Shown here in pieces: positions 1-9,600 of a stretch of 64,000 nucleotides of DNA (its first letter is position 1; each line of letters opens with the position of its first letter). The notes beneath the pieces are model-generated. The model had not been told where the DNA came from, ran no database searches, and worked only from the letters and a program-made list of their open reading frames with translations. The DNA comes from Paenibacillus yonginensis (GTDB taxonomy: Bacteria; Bacillota; Bacilli; Paenibacillales; Paenibacillaceae). The stretch spans positions 2,051,501-2,115,500 of the forward strand of contig NZ_CP014167.1 in the NCBI RefSeq assembly GCF_001685395.1, given 5' to 3'. Made by a program: the position numbers and the translations under genes.

Positions 1-594
1 AGCTCCCTGCAGTCGGGTCAGCATTCGGTCAAGGCTGATTACAGCGACAGCAAACTGCTCGCCCTCCAGATCCAGCTGATAGCTGCGGCATTTCTGTTCC
101 AGCTCAGACGTACTGATTTTACGAGTCACAATTCCGGCCAGAAACAGATTCTGCAGCATCGGCAGATTTTGCCGGTAATGCTCCCTAAGCGCCTGTAGAT
201 TCTCGCGCTGCTCCATTTCGCGGTCTATGCTCTGCTTAACCTTCGTAAGAACCTGCTCCAGATCCTTTGAAGAAAATGGCTTTAACACATATTCGTCAAT
301 TTGCAGCTTGATGGCTTTCTGGGCATATTCAAACTCCTCGAATCCGGTCAAAATAATGATCCGTGTTGACGGAGAATATTGCCTGATCCATTCAGCCAGC
401 TGGAGACCGTTCATAAACGGCATTTGAATGTCCGTAACTACGACGTCAGGCCTGGATTTCTCTATCATTTCTGCAGCTTCTCTGCCGTTCTCTGCCGTTT
501 CAACAGAATCGAATCCAAGGGCCGCCCAGTTGATCTGATCCAGAAGTCCCTCACGCACGTCCGTTTCATCGTCCGCAAGAATCAGTTTATACAT
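1..594 (-). CDS. YesN-type response regulator (3' part missing)
   Basis: The first 198 codons of a two-component response regulator; the reading frame runs off the window edge at base 1. The receiver domain occupies about residues 1-120, with the acidic pair D8-D9, phosphoacceptor D55 (in TDIQMP), T83 and K105 (in VLKPF) all in place. A linker with charged, coiled-coil-like sequence (about 115-150) follows, and the usual AraC-type DNA-binding domain of this family would lie beyond the edge. The family usually works with a YesM-type membrane histidine kinase and controls carbohydrate uptake genes; no kinase is present on the upstream side here. The start ATG has AAGGCGG about 8 bases upstream. 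The AraC-type C-terminus is inferred, not seen. Confidence 0.85.
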   Translation of the reverse strand, partial: MYKLILADDETDVREGLLDQINWAALGFDSVETAENGREAAEMIEKSRPDVVVTDIQMPFMNGLQLAEWIRQYSPSTRIIILTGFEEFEYAQKAIKLQIDEYVLKPFSSKDLEQVLTKVKQSIDREMEQRENLQALREHYRQNLPMLQNLFLAGIVTRKISTSELEQKCRSYQLDLEGEQFAVAVISLDRMLTRLQGA

Positions 595-756
595 GTCTGC
601 TATCCGCCTTTCTCATGAAAATTCCGCTTGTTGGACAGCCTGTTTGCCATGCAAACGCTTACCCGTATACCATTCCCGATCATAGCTTATGTTAGAAGAA
701 TTGTAAACCTGGCAAATTCATTCTAAGATTAACGTTTTCTATCCATCATCAGCCCC

Positions 757-796
757 AAAAAAAAGAAAGACATGCAGCACGAGCCTGCATGTCTTT
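757..796 (-). terminator. Intrinsic terminator of the purT-GNAT unit
   Basis: A perfect 12-bp stem (766-777 with 785-796, 7-base loop) is followed on the minus strand by a run of eight T. It lies about 50 bases after the GNAT stop codon. Confidence 0.85.
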
Positions 797-843
797 ATCT
801 ATATAAATGAAACCTGTCTATTAAAGAGAAGTGTCTATATCTA

Positions 844-1299
844 TTACAACGCTTTGCTCAGACGGTATCCGTTGCATTCAAAACCTTGTTTGAGGTAAAA
901 CGATTTGGCCGAACCCGGACCTCTTTCCGCCTTATACCCTACATGCAGATGGCTGCAGGAAAGCTCGGCGGCGATGGTTTCTACCTGGGCAATCAATCGT
1001 TTGCCAAGCCCCATCTTCCGGAACTTCTCATCCACTACTAAAGAAGTAATGACCAGAACCGGCTGCTTCATATCCTGCTTGCGGACGACTTCCAAACCAA
1101 CCGTGCCAACAACCTCGCCGTCCAATTCAGCTACAAACGAAAATTTCGAAGACTGCTTATCCATCATAGTGAGGCGTTCTTTCATCACGTTCAGTGTTGT
1201 CGGGTAACTCAACTGGCGCATCAAAGACGTCAGAGCAAGCGCGTCATTGGAACAGCATTTCCGAATGACAAGCGTTGGTGCACATATCTCACTACTCAT
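844..1299 (-). CDS. GNAT-family N-acetyltransferase
   Basis: A 151-residue single-domain acetyltransferase predicted to move an acetyl group from acetyl-CoA to an amine. The acetyl-CoA pyrophosphate-binding motif A is visible as RKMGLGKRL (about residues 94-102) after the beta-4 strand ITSLVVDE, and the C-terminal FYLKQGF is typical of the fold. The substrate cannot be told from sequence. The start lies 1 bp from the purT stop and has GGTGGAG upstream, so it is almost certainly co-transcribed with purT and ends at the terminator at 757-796. Functional connection to purine synthesis is not implied. Confidence 0.85.
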   Translation of the reverse strand: MSSEICAPTLVIRKCCSNDALALTSLMRQLSYPTTLNVMKERLTMMDKQSSKFSFVAELDGEVVGTVGLEVVRKQDMKQPVLVITSLVVDEKFRKMGLGKRLIAQVETIAAELSCSHLHVGYKAERGPGSAKSFYLKQGFECNGYRLSKAL

Positions 1300-1300
1300 T

Positions 1301-2479
1301 TCAAGACCACTCCACCTTTAATAGATTTGCCGCTGCTGTCACGCGGCCTCGTGCGGTTTCCACATCTTCCGCAGCGCTGAGAGCTACAGCCATTCTCCGT
1401 CCGGGTTTGGTTTCCGGCTTGCCGAATACCCGGACCTGCGTGCGGGGCTGTTTCAAAGCTTCATCTATCCCAGAGATGATAAAATCAGTGCCTTCACGGT
1501 CTGCCTTCAAGGTTGCCGAAGCGCCAGCAGTCAGCAGATGCACTTCTTCAACCGGCAGTCCCAGAATCGCTCTGACATGCAAGGCAAACTCGGATAAATC
1601 CTGAGTCGCCATCGTCACCATGCCTGTATCGTGAGGTCTCGGGGAAACCTCGCTGAATACGATCCCGTCCGGTGTCACAAACAACTCGACGCCAAACAAT
1701 CCGTATCCGCCAAGCTCGTCCGTCACTTTCCGGGCGATATCCTGGGCTTCCTGCAGCTGAGCCTCCGTCATGCGGTGCGGCTGCCAAGACTCCACATAAT
1801 CCCCATCCTTCTGAATATGTCCGATGGGCGGACAGAACAACGTGCCCGATACCGAACGGACGGTCAGCAGCGTAATTTCACTGTCGAAATTCACGAAGGA
1901 CTCTACGATGACTCTGGTGGTTTTGCCTCTCGCTCCTTGTACGGCCGCTTCCCAGCTGGCCGCGGCATCATCAGCGGTTCTGCAGACCGACTGGCCTTTG
2001 CCGGAGGAGCTCATAAGCGGCTTCACCACGCATGGCGCACCAAGCTCGTTCACCGCAGCCTGCAATTCCTCAAAGCTGTCAGCAAAACGGTAAGCAGCAG
2101 TAGGAAGTCCCAGCGTTTCAGCCGCCAGACGGCGAATGCCTTCGCGATCCATCGTCAAACGTGCGGCTCTTGCAGTAGGCACTACATGATAACCTTCCTC
2201 TTCAAGCTCCAGCAGCGCTTCGGTTGCAATCGCCTCGATTTCGGGGACGACCACATCCGGACGTTTGTCGCGGATCAAATCTTTTAGGGTTTCTCCATTT
2301 AACATATCAATTACATAACTTTCATGTGCTACTTGCATAGCCGGAGCATGCGCGTACCTGTCCACGGCTATGGTTTTAACGCCAAGGCGCTGTGCCTCGA
2401 TAATCACTTCCTTGCCAAGCTCTCCGCTGCCCAGCAGCATCATTGTCTTGGAGTGTGCATGAAAAGGAGCACCCCACAT
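1301..2479 (-). CDS. purT: Formate-dependent phosphoribosylglycinamide formyltransferase PurT
   Basis: ATP-grasp enzyme of purine synthesis that makes formyl-GAR from GAR, formate and ATP in the cytoplasm, without the folate used by PurN. The 392 residues equal the usual family length. Seen: N-terminal nucleotide-binding [11 protein letters not shown] (about residues 15-25), [11 protein letters not shown], the ATP-grasp segment [14 protein letters not shown] and the metal-binding region [15 protein letters not shown]. No other pur gene is nearby; it heads a two-gene unit with the GNAT gene. The ATG follows an AGGGGG ribosome binding site that lies inside a predicted hairpin (2488-2534). A CCGAA core resembling part of a PurR box is in the leader, but the match is too poor to assert. 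Confidence 0.95.
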   Translation of the reverse strand: MWGAPFHAHSKTMMLLGSGELGKEVIIEAQRLGVKTIAVDRYAHAPAMQVAHESYVIDMLNGETLKDLIRDKRPDVVVPEIEAIATEALLELEEEGYHVVPTARAARLTMDREGIRRLAAETLGLPTAAYRFADSFEELQAAVNELGAPCVVKPLMSSSGKGQSVCRTADDAAASWEAAVQGARGKTTRVIVESFVNFDSEITLLTVRSVSGTLFCPPIGHIQKDGDYVESWQPHRMTEAQLQEAQDIARKVTDELGGYGLFGVELFVTPDGIVFSEVSPRPHDTGMVTMATQDLSEFALHVRAILGLPVEEVHLLTAGASATLKADREGTDFIISGIDEALKQPRTQVRVFGKPETKPGRRMAVALSAAEDVETARGRVTAAANLLKVEWS

Positions 2480-2487
2480 CGGCCCTA

Positions 2488-2534
2488 AAACCCCCTAATG
2501 ATAATCTGTCGTCTATCATCTATTTTCGGGGTTT
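2488..2534 (-). promoter_or_regulatory. Leader stem-loop covering the purT ribosome binding site
   Basis: On the minus strand AAACCCC (2528-2534) can pair with GGGGTTT (2488-2494), and inside it ATGATA (2514-2519) pairs with TATCAT (2498-2503). The AGGGGG before purT sits in the 3' arm. No T-run follows, so control of translation rather than termination is the better guess. No known riboswitch was recognised. Confidence 0.4.
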
Positions 2535-2634
2535 CTTGTCCAGAATGCAAGAGTGCTCTTTAAGAAATTTACAAACTTTTCGACATCGTTTTACAAAAAA
2601 ATGGCTAAAATTTTACGCATTCCCATTAATTTCT

Positions 2635-4503
2635 TTACAGGAACCGGAACTGGGCTTCGATAAGCCCATTATATATGCCATTTTTGGCAATAAGCTCCTT
2701 GTGATTACCCTGTTCCTTAATTTCGCCGTGATCCAGCACGATGATCTTATCAGCATGACGAATCGTGGACAACCGGTGCGCAACGATAAAGGAGGTTCTT
2801 CCCTGAAGCAGCACCTTGAGCGCCTCCTGGATTTTGAGTTCCGTCTCCGTATCGATGCTGGCCGTTGCTTCATCCAGGATCAGAATCCGCGGATCCGCCA
2901 GAAGCGCGCGAGCAAAGGACAGCAGCTGGCGCTGCCCCATCGACAGGGCGCTGCCCCGTTCTTCTACTTCCGTATCATAGCCGCCCGGCAGCTTCTCGAT
3001 AAACTCATGGGCATTAACCGCCCGGGCCGCCTGCTCGACTTCCTCGTCGGTAGCGTCCAGCCGTCCAAACCGGATATTGTCCCGAATCGTACCCGAGAAA
3101 ATAAACGTATCCTGCAGCACGATGCCGATCTGCTTGCGCAGGCTTTGAACGGTTACATCTCGGATGTCATATCCGTCAATCGTGATTCTCCCGCTGGTAA
3201 TATCATAGAACCTGCCGATGAGGTTGATGATTGTACTTTTGCCTGATCCCGTATGGCCGACAAGAGCGATCGACTGTCCGGCCTTGACGTCAATGTCAAT
3301 GCCTTTAAGGGCTGCGCGGCCTTTCTCGTATTCGAAGACCACTTTCTCAAACTTGATATCTCCCAAAATCTGCGGCAGAGGAGTCGCTCCCGGTTTGTCT
3401 TTGATCATCGGCTCTTCGTCCAGATATTCAAAGATACGTTCCGAGGAAGCCATCGCCACAAGCAGCTGGTTGTACATTTGGCCCAGACGGTTGATCGGGT
3501 CCCAGAAGTTGCTGACATAGCTGCTGAACGCTACCAGCAGACCAACGGTAAGCTGGCCTTCCGAAATCAGGTAAGCTCCAAGCCAGAACAGAATCAGGGT
3601 TCCGAGCCCGCCTGTAATTTCGATAATCGGCCCAAACGCCTGGTTCATGGCCGAGGCTTTGTCCCACGATTTGCGGCTGTCCAGATTCATGCGGTCGAAG
3701 AACTTCATATTCTCCTGTTCCTGCGTATAAGCCTGGGTGACCCGAATCCCTTGAATGGACTCATTCAAATGGGAGTTGATGCGGGAGTTCTTCATCCGCA
3801 CGTCCTGCCAGGCAACCCGGATCTTCTGACGCAGCTTGGTCGAAACGAAGAACATGATCGGCACGGTGACCATAACCGCTAGACCAAGCTTCCAGTTGAT
3901 CAGCAGCAGGATGACGACGATGCCGATTAGCTGAACGCAGTCGATCATCAGGTTGACAACCCCGTTCGTGAACAGATCCTGCAGCGAGTTAATGTCATTG
4001 GTTATGCGGACAAGGACAGAACCCGCAGGCCGTTTGTCAAAAAAGTTAAACGACAGCTTCTGAATATGCTTGAACAAATCGGAGCGCAGATCGTAAATGA
4101 CTCTTTGACCGATGATGTTCGTGTATTTGATCCGGTATACACCCGAAATCCATTGAATCAAGTATAAAACAATGACCGTTGCTGTAAGGGTATATAACAA
4201 GGTTAAGCTTGTTTGGCCGTCTTCCGGTGCAATCGCTTTGTCGATAGCCATACTGGTCAGAAAAGGCACCGCCAGCTTGGTAACCGTTCCAAGCACCATC
4301 ATCACCAGCACTAATGGCAGCATCTGTCTGGCATAAGGTTTCATATAACCAAACAATCTGGCGAACTGCTTCCAGTCGAACGCTTTGTCGATGACGTCAT
4401 CATCCTTGTAGACAAAACGGTCCTGAGTTACGGCTCCGGCTGCAGCCTGACCGCTATCCGGGGCGGGTGAGCCGTTTGGTTTCTGTTTTGGATCGTTACT
4501 CAT
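2635..4503 (-). CDS. ABC exporter subunit with catalytic Glu (BmrD/YheH-like)
   Basis: A 622-residue half-transporter: about 45 extra N-terminal residues, a six-helix membrane domain (about 55-340), then a nucleotide-binding domain. Seen: Walker A GHTGSGKST (416-424), signature LSMGQ (520-524, not the usual LSGGQ), Walker B ILILDE with catalytic E545, and the switch His in VAHRLST. It is paired with the preceding gene (4-bp gap), whose Walker B ends in Asp. The two together have the one-good-site, one-degenerate-site design of heterodimeric multidrug or lipid exporters such as BmrCD. The gene is second in the operon, which appears to be governed by the attenuator-like leader at 6268-6401. The substrate is unknown. 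Confidence 0.92.
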   Translation of the reverse strand: MSNDPKQKPNGSPAPDSGQAAAGAVTQDRFVYKDDDVIDKAFDWKQFARLFGYMKPYARQMLPLVLVMMVLGTVTKLAVPFLTSMAIDKAIAPEDGQTSLTLLYTLTATVIVLYLIQWISGVYRIKYTNIIGQRVIYDLRSDLFKHIQKLSFNFFDKRPAGSVLVRITNDINSLQDLFTNGVVNLMIDCVQLIGIVVILLLINWKLGLAVMVTVPIMFFVSTKLRQKIRVAWQDVRMKNSRINSHLNESIQGIRVTQAYTQEQENMKFFDRMNLDSRKSWDKASAMNQAFGPIIEITGGLGTLILFWLGAYLISEGQLTVGLLVAFSSYVSNFWDPINRLGQMYNQLLVAMASSERIFEYLDEEPMIKDKPGATPLPQILGDIKFEKVVFEYEKGRAALKGIDIDVKAGQSIALVGHTGSGKSTIINLIGRFYDITSGRITIDGYDIRDVTVQSLRKQIGIVLQDTFIFSGTIRDNIRFGRLDATDEEVEQAARAVNAHEFIEKLPGGYDTEVEERGSALSMGQRQLLSFARALLADPRILILDEATASIDTETELKIQEALKVLLQGRTSFIVAHRLSTIRHADKIIVLDHGEIKEQGNHKELIAKNGIYNGLIEAQFRFL

Positions 4504-4507
4504 CTGC

Positions 4508-6268
4508 TCACTCCCTCTCCCCGGCGTTCACTTTCGCCAAATAATCCGCATATTGTATCCGGTAAACATCCTGGTAAGCGCCCGGAACCTGAATCAGTTC
4601 CTCGTGTTTACCGCGCTGCACGACACGTCCCTGATCGAGCACCATGATTTCATCCGCATGGCGGAGCGAAGAAATCCGGTGGGCGATGATGAAGGTGGTG
4701 CGGCCTTTCATAACCTCCTGGAAGCCGGACTGGATTTCATGTTCGGTCTCCATGTCTACCGCACTGGTCGCATCGTCAAGCACCAGAATGCGCGGATTTT
4801 TCAGCAGGGCTCTGGCGATCGCAATTCTCTGCTTCTGCCCGCCGGATAATCCCATACCGCGTTCTCCGACAACCGTGTCATAGCCGTCCGGCATTTCCAT
4901 AATAAAATCATGGGCTTTGGCCAATTTGGCCACCCGGATGACTTCTTCCATCGGCACATTGTTCATCCCATAAGCGATGTTGTTGCGGATGGAAGAGGAG
5001 AACAGGAACGTTTCCTGGAACACGGTGGCAATTTGCGACCGCAGGCTCTGTACGGCGTACTCACGAAGGTCGATACCGTCCAGCTTGATGGAGCCGCTGT
5101 TCACGTCATATGCGCGCATCATCAGCTGAATAATCGTTGATTTCCCTGAACCCGTACCGCCCAGGAAGCCGATGACCGAACCCGGTTTGGCATCAAAATT
5201 GATATCCACAACAGCCGGCATCTTGTTGCCATAAGCAAACGTAACATGGTCAAAGGTAACGTGTCCTTGCACCTTATAGCTGTCCAGCTCGATCGCATCT
5301 TCCTTATCCACCACATCGATCGGCTGGTTCAGCACCTCCAGCACCCGTTCACCGGACGCCTTGGACTGCGTATAGTTATTGATATGGAACCCGAGGCCCC
5401 ACATCGGGCCAATGATGTACCAGATCAAGCTGAAGAAAGCCACCAGCTCGCCGATGCTCATTTTGCCGTGAATAACCAAAGAACCTCCAACACCCAGCAG
5501 AATTGCCACACTGACCGAAGCCAGCAGCTCCATCACCGGGAAGAACTTGCTCCAAAGAGAAGAGGCGAAAATCTGATTCACCTTATAACGCTCATTCCGG
5601 TGAGAGAACTTGTCGACCTCATAGTCTTCTCGCGCAAAGGATTTAACAGTTCTTACGCCCGTAATATTCTCCTGAACAGCCGTGGTCAGGGAACTGAGCG
5701 CAAGTCTCATCTCCTGGAACGCCGGGTGAATCTTCGATTCAAACCGCAGGGCAACCGCAGCCAGAAAAGGCATCGAAACGAGCGTTACCAGGGTCAGCTG
5801 CCAATTGATTGAGAACATCATCAAACAACCGAACAGCACCATAAAAAATACGTTCAACAATTGGGCAAATCCAAAACCGATAAAGTTGCGAATCGCTTCC
5901 AAATCCCCTGTGAGGCGGGACATTAAATCGCCGGTTTTGGCTCTGTCGTAATACCGGAAAGATAGAAATTGCAGCTTCTCATAACAGGCATTACGCAGCT
6001 TATAAGCCAAATAGTTGCCCAGGCGTCCGCCAAAGAAGCCGTGAGCGAACTGAAGTAACCCTTTGAATATAACAACGATAAGTACAGTGATGGCGAGCAT
6101 TGGCACCCTCTTGAAATCCCCCGGCACAATCGCGTCGTCAATCAAAATCCGTAACAGGTTGGGGGTTATCAACCCCACTGCAGTAGCGGCGGCCAAACAT
6201 AGAATTGAAAGAACGAGATAACTCATCCTCTCCTGATAATATCGCCGCAGTTGCCTGAGAACTTCCAT
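4508..6268 (-). CDS. ABC exporter subunit with degenerate Walker B (BmrC-like partner)
   Basis: A 586-residue half-transporter starting at MEVLRQL. The ATG is 7 bases after AGGAGGAG; the frame is open for 33 more codons upstream but that stretch has no comparable ribosome binding site and carries the leader repeats. The membrane domain covers about 15-305. The nucleotide-binding domain has Walker A GGTGSGKST (370-378), canonical LSGGQ (474-478), and Walker B ILVLDD, where the normally catalytic Glu is Asp (D499). Asp here is the signature of the degenerate subunit in heterodimeric exporters, and the partner's LSMGQ completes the degenerate site. It is likely an efflux pump for a drug or lipid-like compound, inferred only from family. 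Confidence 0.92.
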   Translation of the reverse strand: MEVLRQLRRYYQERMSYLVLSILCLAAATAVGLITPNLLRILIDDAIVPGDFKRVPMLAITVLIVVIFKGLLQFAHGFFGGRLGNYLAYKLRNACYEKLQFLSFRYYDRAKTGDLMSRLTGDLEAIRNFIGFGFAQLLNVFFMVLFGCLMMFSINWQLTLVTLVSMPFLAAVALRFESKIHPAFQEMRLALSSLTTAVQENITGVRTVKSFAREDYEVDKFSHRNERYKVNQIFASSLWSKFFPVMELLASVSVAILLGVGGSLVIHGKMSIGELVAFFSLIWYIIGPMWGLGFHINNYTQSKASGERVLEVLNQPIDVVDKEDAIELDSYKVQGHVTFDHVTFAYGNKMPAVVDINFDAKPGSVIGFLGGTGSGKSTIIQLMMRAYDVNSGSIKLDGIDLREYAVQSLRSQIATVFQETFLFSSSIRNNIAYGMNNVPMEEVIRVAKLAKAHDFIMEMPDGYDTVVGERGMGLSGGQKQRIAIARALLKNPRILVLDDATSAVDMETEHEIQSGFQEVMKGRTTFIIAHRISSLRHADEIMVLDQGRVVQRGKHEELIQVPGAYQDVYRIQYADYLAKVNAGERE

Positions 6269-6401
6269 GTCTCTCCTCCTAAAAGTTTTGTTAAGCGAGG
6301 TGTTTAGCCGAAGCGGACAAAACTTGCTTCGAAAGCCTACACTTAGTTTTGTTAAGCTGCCGAGCAAGCATGAATGACCATCAAAAGTTTACTCCTCCTG
6401 C
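6268..6401 (-). promoter_or_regulatory. Attenuator-like leader of the ABC exporter operon
   Basis: The leader holds, in minus-strand order: a strong ribosome binding site (AGGAGGAG), a 9-codon ORF, repeat copy 1 GCTTAACAAAACT (6345-6357), a complementary segment AAGTTTTGT (6317-6325), repeat copy 2 (6284-6296), then AGGAGGAG and the exporter start. The middle segment can pair with either copy (8 bp with copy 1, 9 bp with copy 2) but not both. The stop codon of the small ORF lies inside copy 1, so a ribosome there would block that pairing. This is the logic of drug-induced attenuation (erm leaders, bmrB-bmrCD). It is an inference from pairing only. Confidence 0.55.
6352..6381 (-). CDS. Nine-codon leader peptide upstream of the ABC exporter
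   Basis: The ORF reads MVIHACSAA and then TAA. Its ATG is 10 bases after AGGAGGAG, as strong as the exporter's own site; an in-frame TTG one codon earlier could also serve. Its stop codon overlaps the first 13-bp repeat. The role would be to sense ribosome stalling rather than to make a useful peptide. It is not homologous by eye to BmrB, which is longer. Confidence 0.5.
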   Translation of the reverse strand: MVIHACSAA

Positions 6402-6578
6402 TTAAAGCTAATCCGGAATCCAACCTCTCCCACTCAGCGCTCACGTCCGAAAAGCACAACCGCTGCTTCCCGGCTCCCTTTTTGTCTTCGCTTCAGTTTC
6501 TTCATTCATACGTTTTAATTCATCGGATAAACAGGTTTCCTCCTTCTGATGTTTGCTTCGCTTTACTTAGCTTTTAGC

Positions 6579-6607
6579 AGTTTATCATTCTCATTTTAAT
6601 GCGGCAA
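6579..6607 (-). promoter_or_regulatory. Candidate sigma-A promoter for the ABC exporter operon
   Basis: TTGCCG (6602-6607) and TAAACT (6579-6584) are separated by 17 bp on the minus strand. This would give a leader of about 300 nt. The match is moderate (4 of 6 in each box). No other plausible gene is seen between 6382 and 6676. Confidence 0.4.
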
Positions 6608-6634
6608 AGGGGAGAAATACGCGTATTCCCCTTT
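6606..6634 (-). terminator. Stem-loop after dynA, weak terminator candidate
   Basis: AAAGGGG and CCCCTTT arms flank the palindrome AATACGCGTATT, about 45 bases past the dynA stop. There is no T-run on the minus strand, so termination is uncertain; on the plus strand a short T-rich stretch follows instead. Confidence 0.35.
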
Positions 6635-6676
6635 ATTCTGGAATAATGCGCCATCAACTAGATATAAAACGTGTTA

Positions 6677-9600
6677 TCACTTATAAAATGCTTCCATTTC
6701 CTCGCAATAGCGGCTTAATTGAACCGCTGCAAATTCCCATTGCTTCAGGTCTTCTTCTGAGGCCCCAGAATTTCGGATACTGCTCTCCCATTCCTTCCAT
6801 AATTGCAGGAAATATTGGGCCAATTCTTCTTGTTTCTCCGCAATAACGTTCAAGTAATGGTGTTTAAAAATCGCCTCTCCTTCGCTCACCGCTTTCTTCA
6901 AGCTGAGGACAAGCGGCTTCTCGATCGCCTCGCGGAGCAAAGCCCGGCCGTTACCTTCAAAGAAAGACTTTGGATTCTTGAAATAAGACCAATAAGCGGA
7001 CGGGGACATATCCTCCGAGCCAAGCAGCCCTTCGGGAATTTGAACCGTATCCCAGGCTGCAAGTTTTGCCGGAGGTGTCAGCGGCATATCAAAAGCCGGG
7101 CCGTTCACACGGCACCAGCCTTCCGCTTCCCGCAGCAGCAGCTGTTCTCCTTTACGCTCCAAACGTAGAGAGGTTGCAAGCAGTTCCCTTTCCAGTTCAG
7201 CGGAGGTCTGATCCAGCCAGCCTTTAAGCGCAATAGCAAAATTGCGTTTCATCTGGCCTTGCCCCTCCTGAAGCAGAGACGGATGGAAAAACTCTGCAAA
7301 CAGATCCAGGGACTGAAGCCGTAATCTTTGCACGACATGGAAAAGAAGCTCTTCGCATTCCTGACTCCATTCACGGCGGATGTCCGCATTTTTCAGTACG
7401 GCTACAGCCGCTTCAAACGCTTCCCTTTCCTGTGCAAACCGCTCAACCTGCTGTTCCTTGTTCCGCAGCAGCTGATCGGCCGTACCGGTCCATTTGTTCA
7501 GACGTTCATTCAGCTGTCCCAGCTCAGCCGCGGCAGCAGCAGCAGCAAGACGGCTGAGATCCTCCTCCAGGAACGTAGAGAAATGTTCACTGAACCGGGC
7601 AAATCCGTTCGATGCCTGTTCTTCTTCCCTGACCGCTGCTTTCTCTTCAAGCCTGTGATAAGACGTGAACAGAGAGGAACCGCCCCGGTTCTCTTTCAGC
7701 GCCTGATGGCTGGATAAGGCATAAACCTGGGGAGTGGAGATTCCAGCCCCCTTCAAGCCGTCCCGGACATGCTCCACCACCTGGCCCAGTTCTTCCTCCG
7801 AGGAGGCCAAGTCCGCCGCATTGACGATAAAAAACATTTTATCCAGTGCAAAACTTCCTTTAATCCGGCCTAATTGGGCCAGGAATTGTTTATCCGCTCT
7901 GGAGAAAGCGTGATTATAATAAGTTACGAACAAAATAGCGTCCGAATTTTTCATATATTGAAAGGTGACACCTGTATGTCTGGCATGGATGGAATCCGCC
8001 CCTGGCGTATCCACGAGCACCACGCCCTGATCGGTCAGCGGGCAGCTGTAATAAAGATCTATGGAAGCCACAAAACAGGCTTTGGTCTCTTCTGCGGCAT
8101 ACTGCCTGAATTCCTCAAGCTCTGCTGTATGAGCATGCCCCAGCTTTGGAGACATGTCTTCCCAGCCCGCAGCCGCCGCTTTAAGAAAGCTGAAGTGGGC
8201 CCGGCCTGAAGCCGGAATTTGATCGGCCTGCAGCTTCTTGACGACAGTAAGCCACCCCGCTGGCTCCCATTCCCCCAGCTGTAAAGCAGCAAACGAAAAG
8301 GCAAGATCCTCCTCCATCGCCTGAACCGATTTGAATTGGATATGCGCCGTCTCATGCGCAAATCCTTCTTCCGGCGCCAGAATGCGGCCAATCGCCGCCG
8401 TCGTCGGGTGCGGCGATACCGGCAGGACCGGGGCGCCGAGCAAAGCGTTGGCGAACGAGGATTTGCCTGCGCTGAACGCACCGAACAGCGCAACCGTGAA
8501 CCGGCCGCGGCGCAGCTCCGCGGCCCGCTTGCGCAGCTCCTCCACGCCCGTCCCGAAGGCGGGGTGAGGAGCAAGCAGCCCGGCCGCGGCTTCCAGACGC
8601 GCGGCCGACTCCAGCGCGCGCCGCCGCAGCTTGCGCGGCGCGGATGCGCCACCTTCCGCCTCGGCGGGAAGGTGTCCGGCTCTGCCGCCTGTCGGCGCGG
8701 ACGCTTCCGCGCGGCTGGCTGGCTGGGCCCCCGGCGTGCCGTCTGCGGGCATGCCGGCCCCGGCTGCGCCCGCCGCAGGCGGCGCAGCGTCCTTCACCTC
8801 CGGCAGCAGTCCGGAGGTGAGCGTCACCGGCGCGCCCAGCAGCGCGCCGAAGCGTGCTTCACGCGCAGCCGCTGCGGCGTCCAGCTCCGCGAGACGCCGC
8901 GCCGCGGGCAGGCGCGCCTCCAGCTCGGCGCGCCGCTCGGCTGCCGCTGCCTGCCGGCGTTCGCGCAGCGGCGACGGTGCCGCAAGCAGCGCCTCGATCA
9001 CCTCGGCGGCTGCGCGGCGGAATCTGGCGGTTACGCCTGCGGCGACCGCTCCGGCATAACGAAGCGTCGACTCCCCGGACACAACCGCGCCGCTCGGCAG
9101 CGCGTCCGTGATCCAGCTCTCCTCCGCTTTCGGCATCCACTCATCGAGCTTGGCTTCCCATTCGTCATCCCAAAGCTCCAGTTCCTGTCCAATCTTTCTC
9201 AGCTCCGTACGGACATGCCAATCCACCTGCGCTTCCGTCTGCTCCGCAAGCGTCCGCAGAAAGTCGCTGCTCCGCTTCTCCTTCTCTGCCGCCGTTTTGC
9301 TGCCGGCGAACCAGCCCTTGGCCTTGAATCCGGGCGAACGGCTTTCCAAATACAAACCAGCCAGCTCCCGAAGCGCCGGTGTCATCAGCTGGGCATTATC
9401 CAGCATCCGTCCAATTTGCTCCAGCTGCCGGGTTCTGTAGCCCTCCCCGTCTCCGTCATCTCCGCTCTGCAAACGTTCAAGCTCCTTTTCCATTGCAGCA
9501 ACATCCGTTTCGCCCCCTGCCTGCTCCAGCAGGAGCTCCCGCTGCTCGTTATCATCTTCGCGCAGCCGGCGAAGATGATCCTTAACAGCCTGCGCAGCAG

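Noticed and set aside
2514-2540. PurR box before purT
   Set aside because: Only a CCGAA core matches; other consensus positions and a paired second box are lacking.
6420-6510. 22-codon minus-strand ORF (MNEETEAKTK start) in the ABC leader
   Set aside because: Its ATG is far from the nearest AGGAGG, which better fits an immediately closed start; unlike the 9-codon ORF it does not touch the pairing segments.
6374-6577. 67-codon plus-strand ORF in the ABC leader region
   Set aside because: No ribosome binding site and low-complexity translation; the region is explained by the minus-strand leader.
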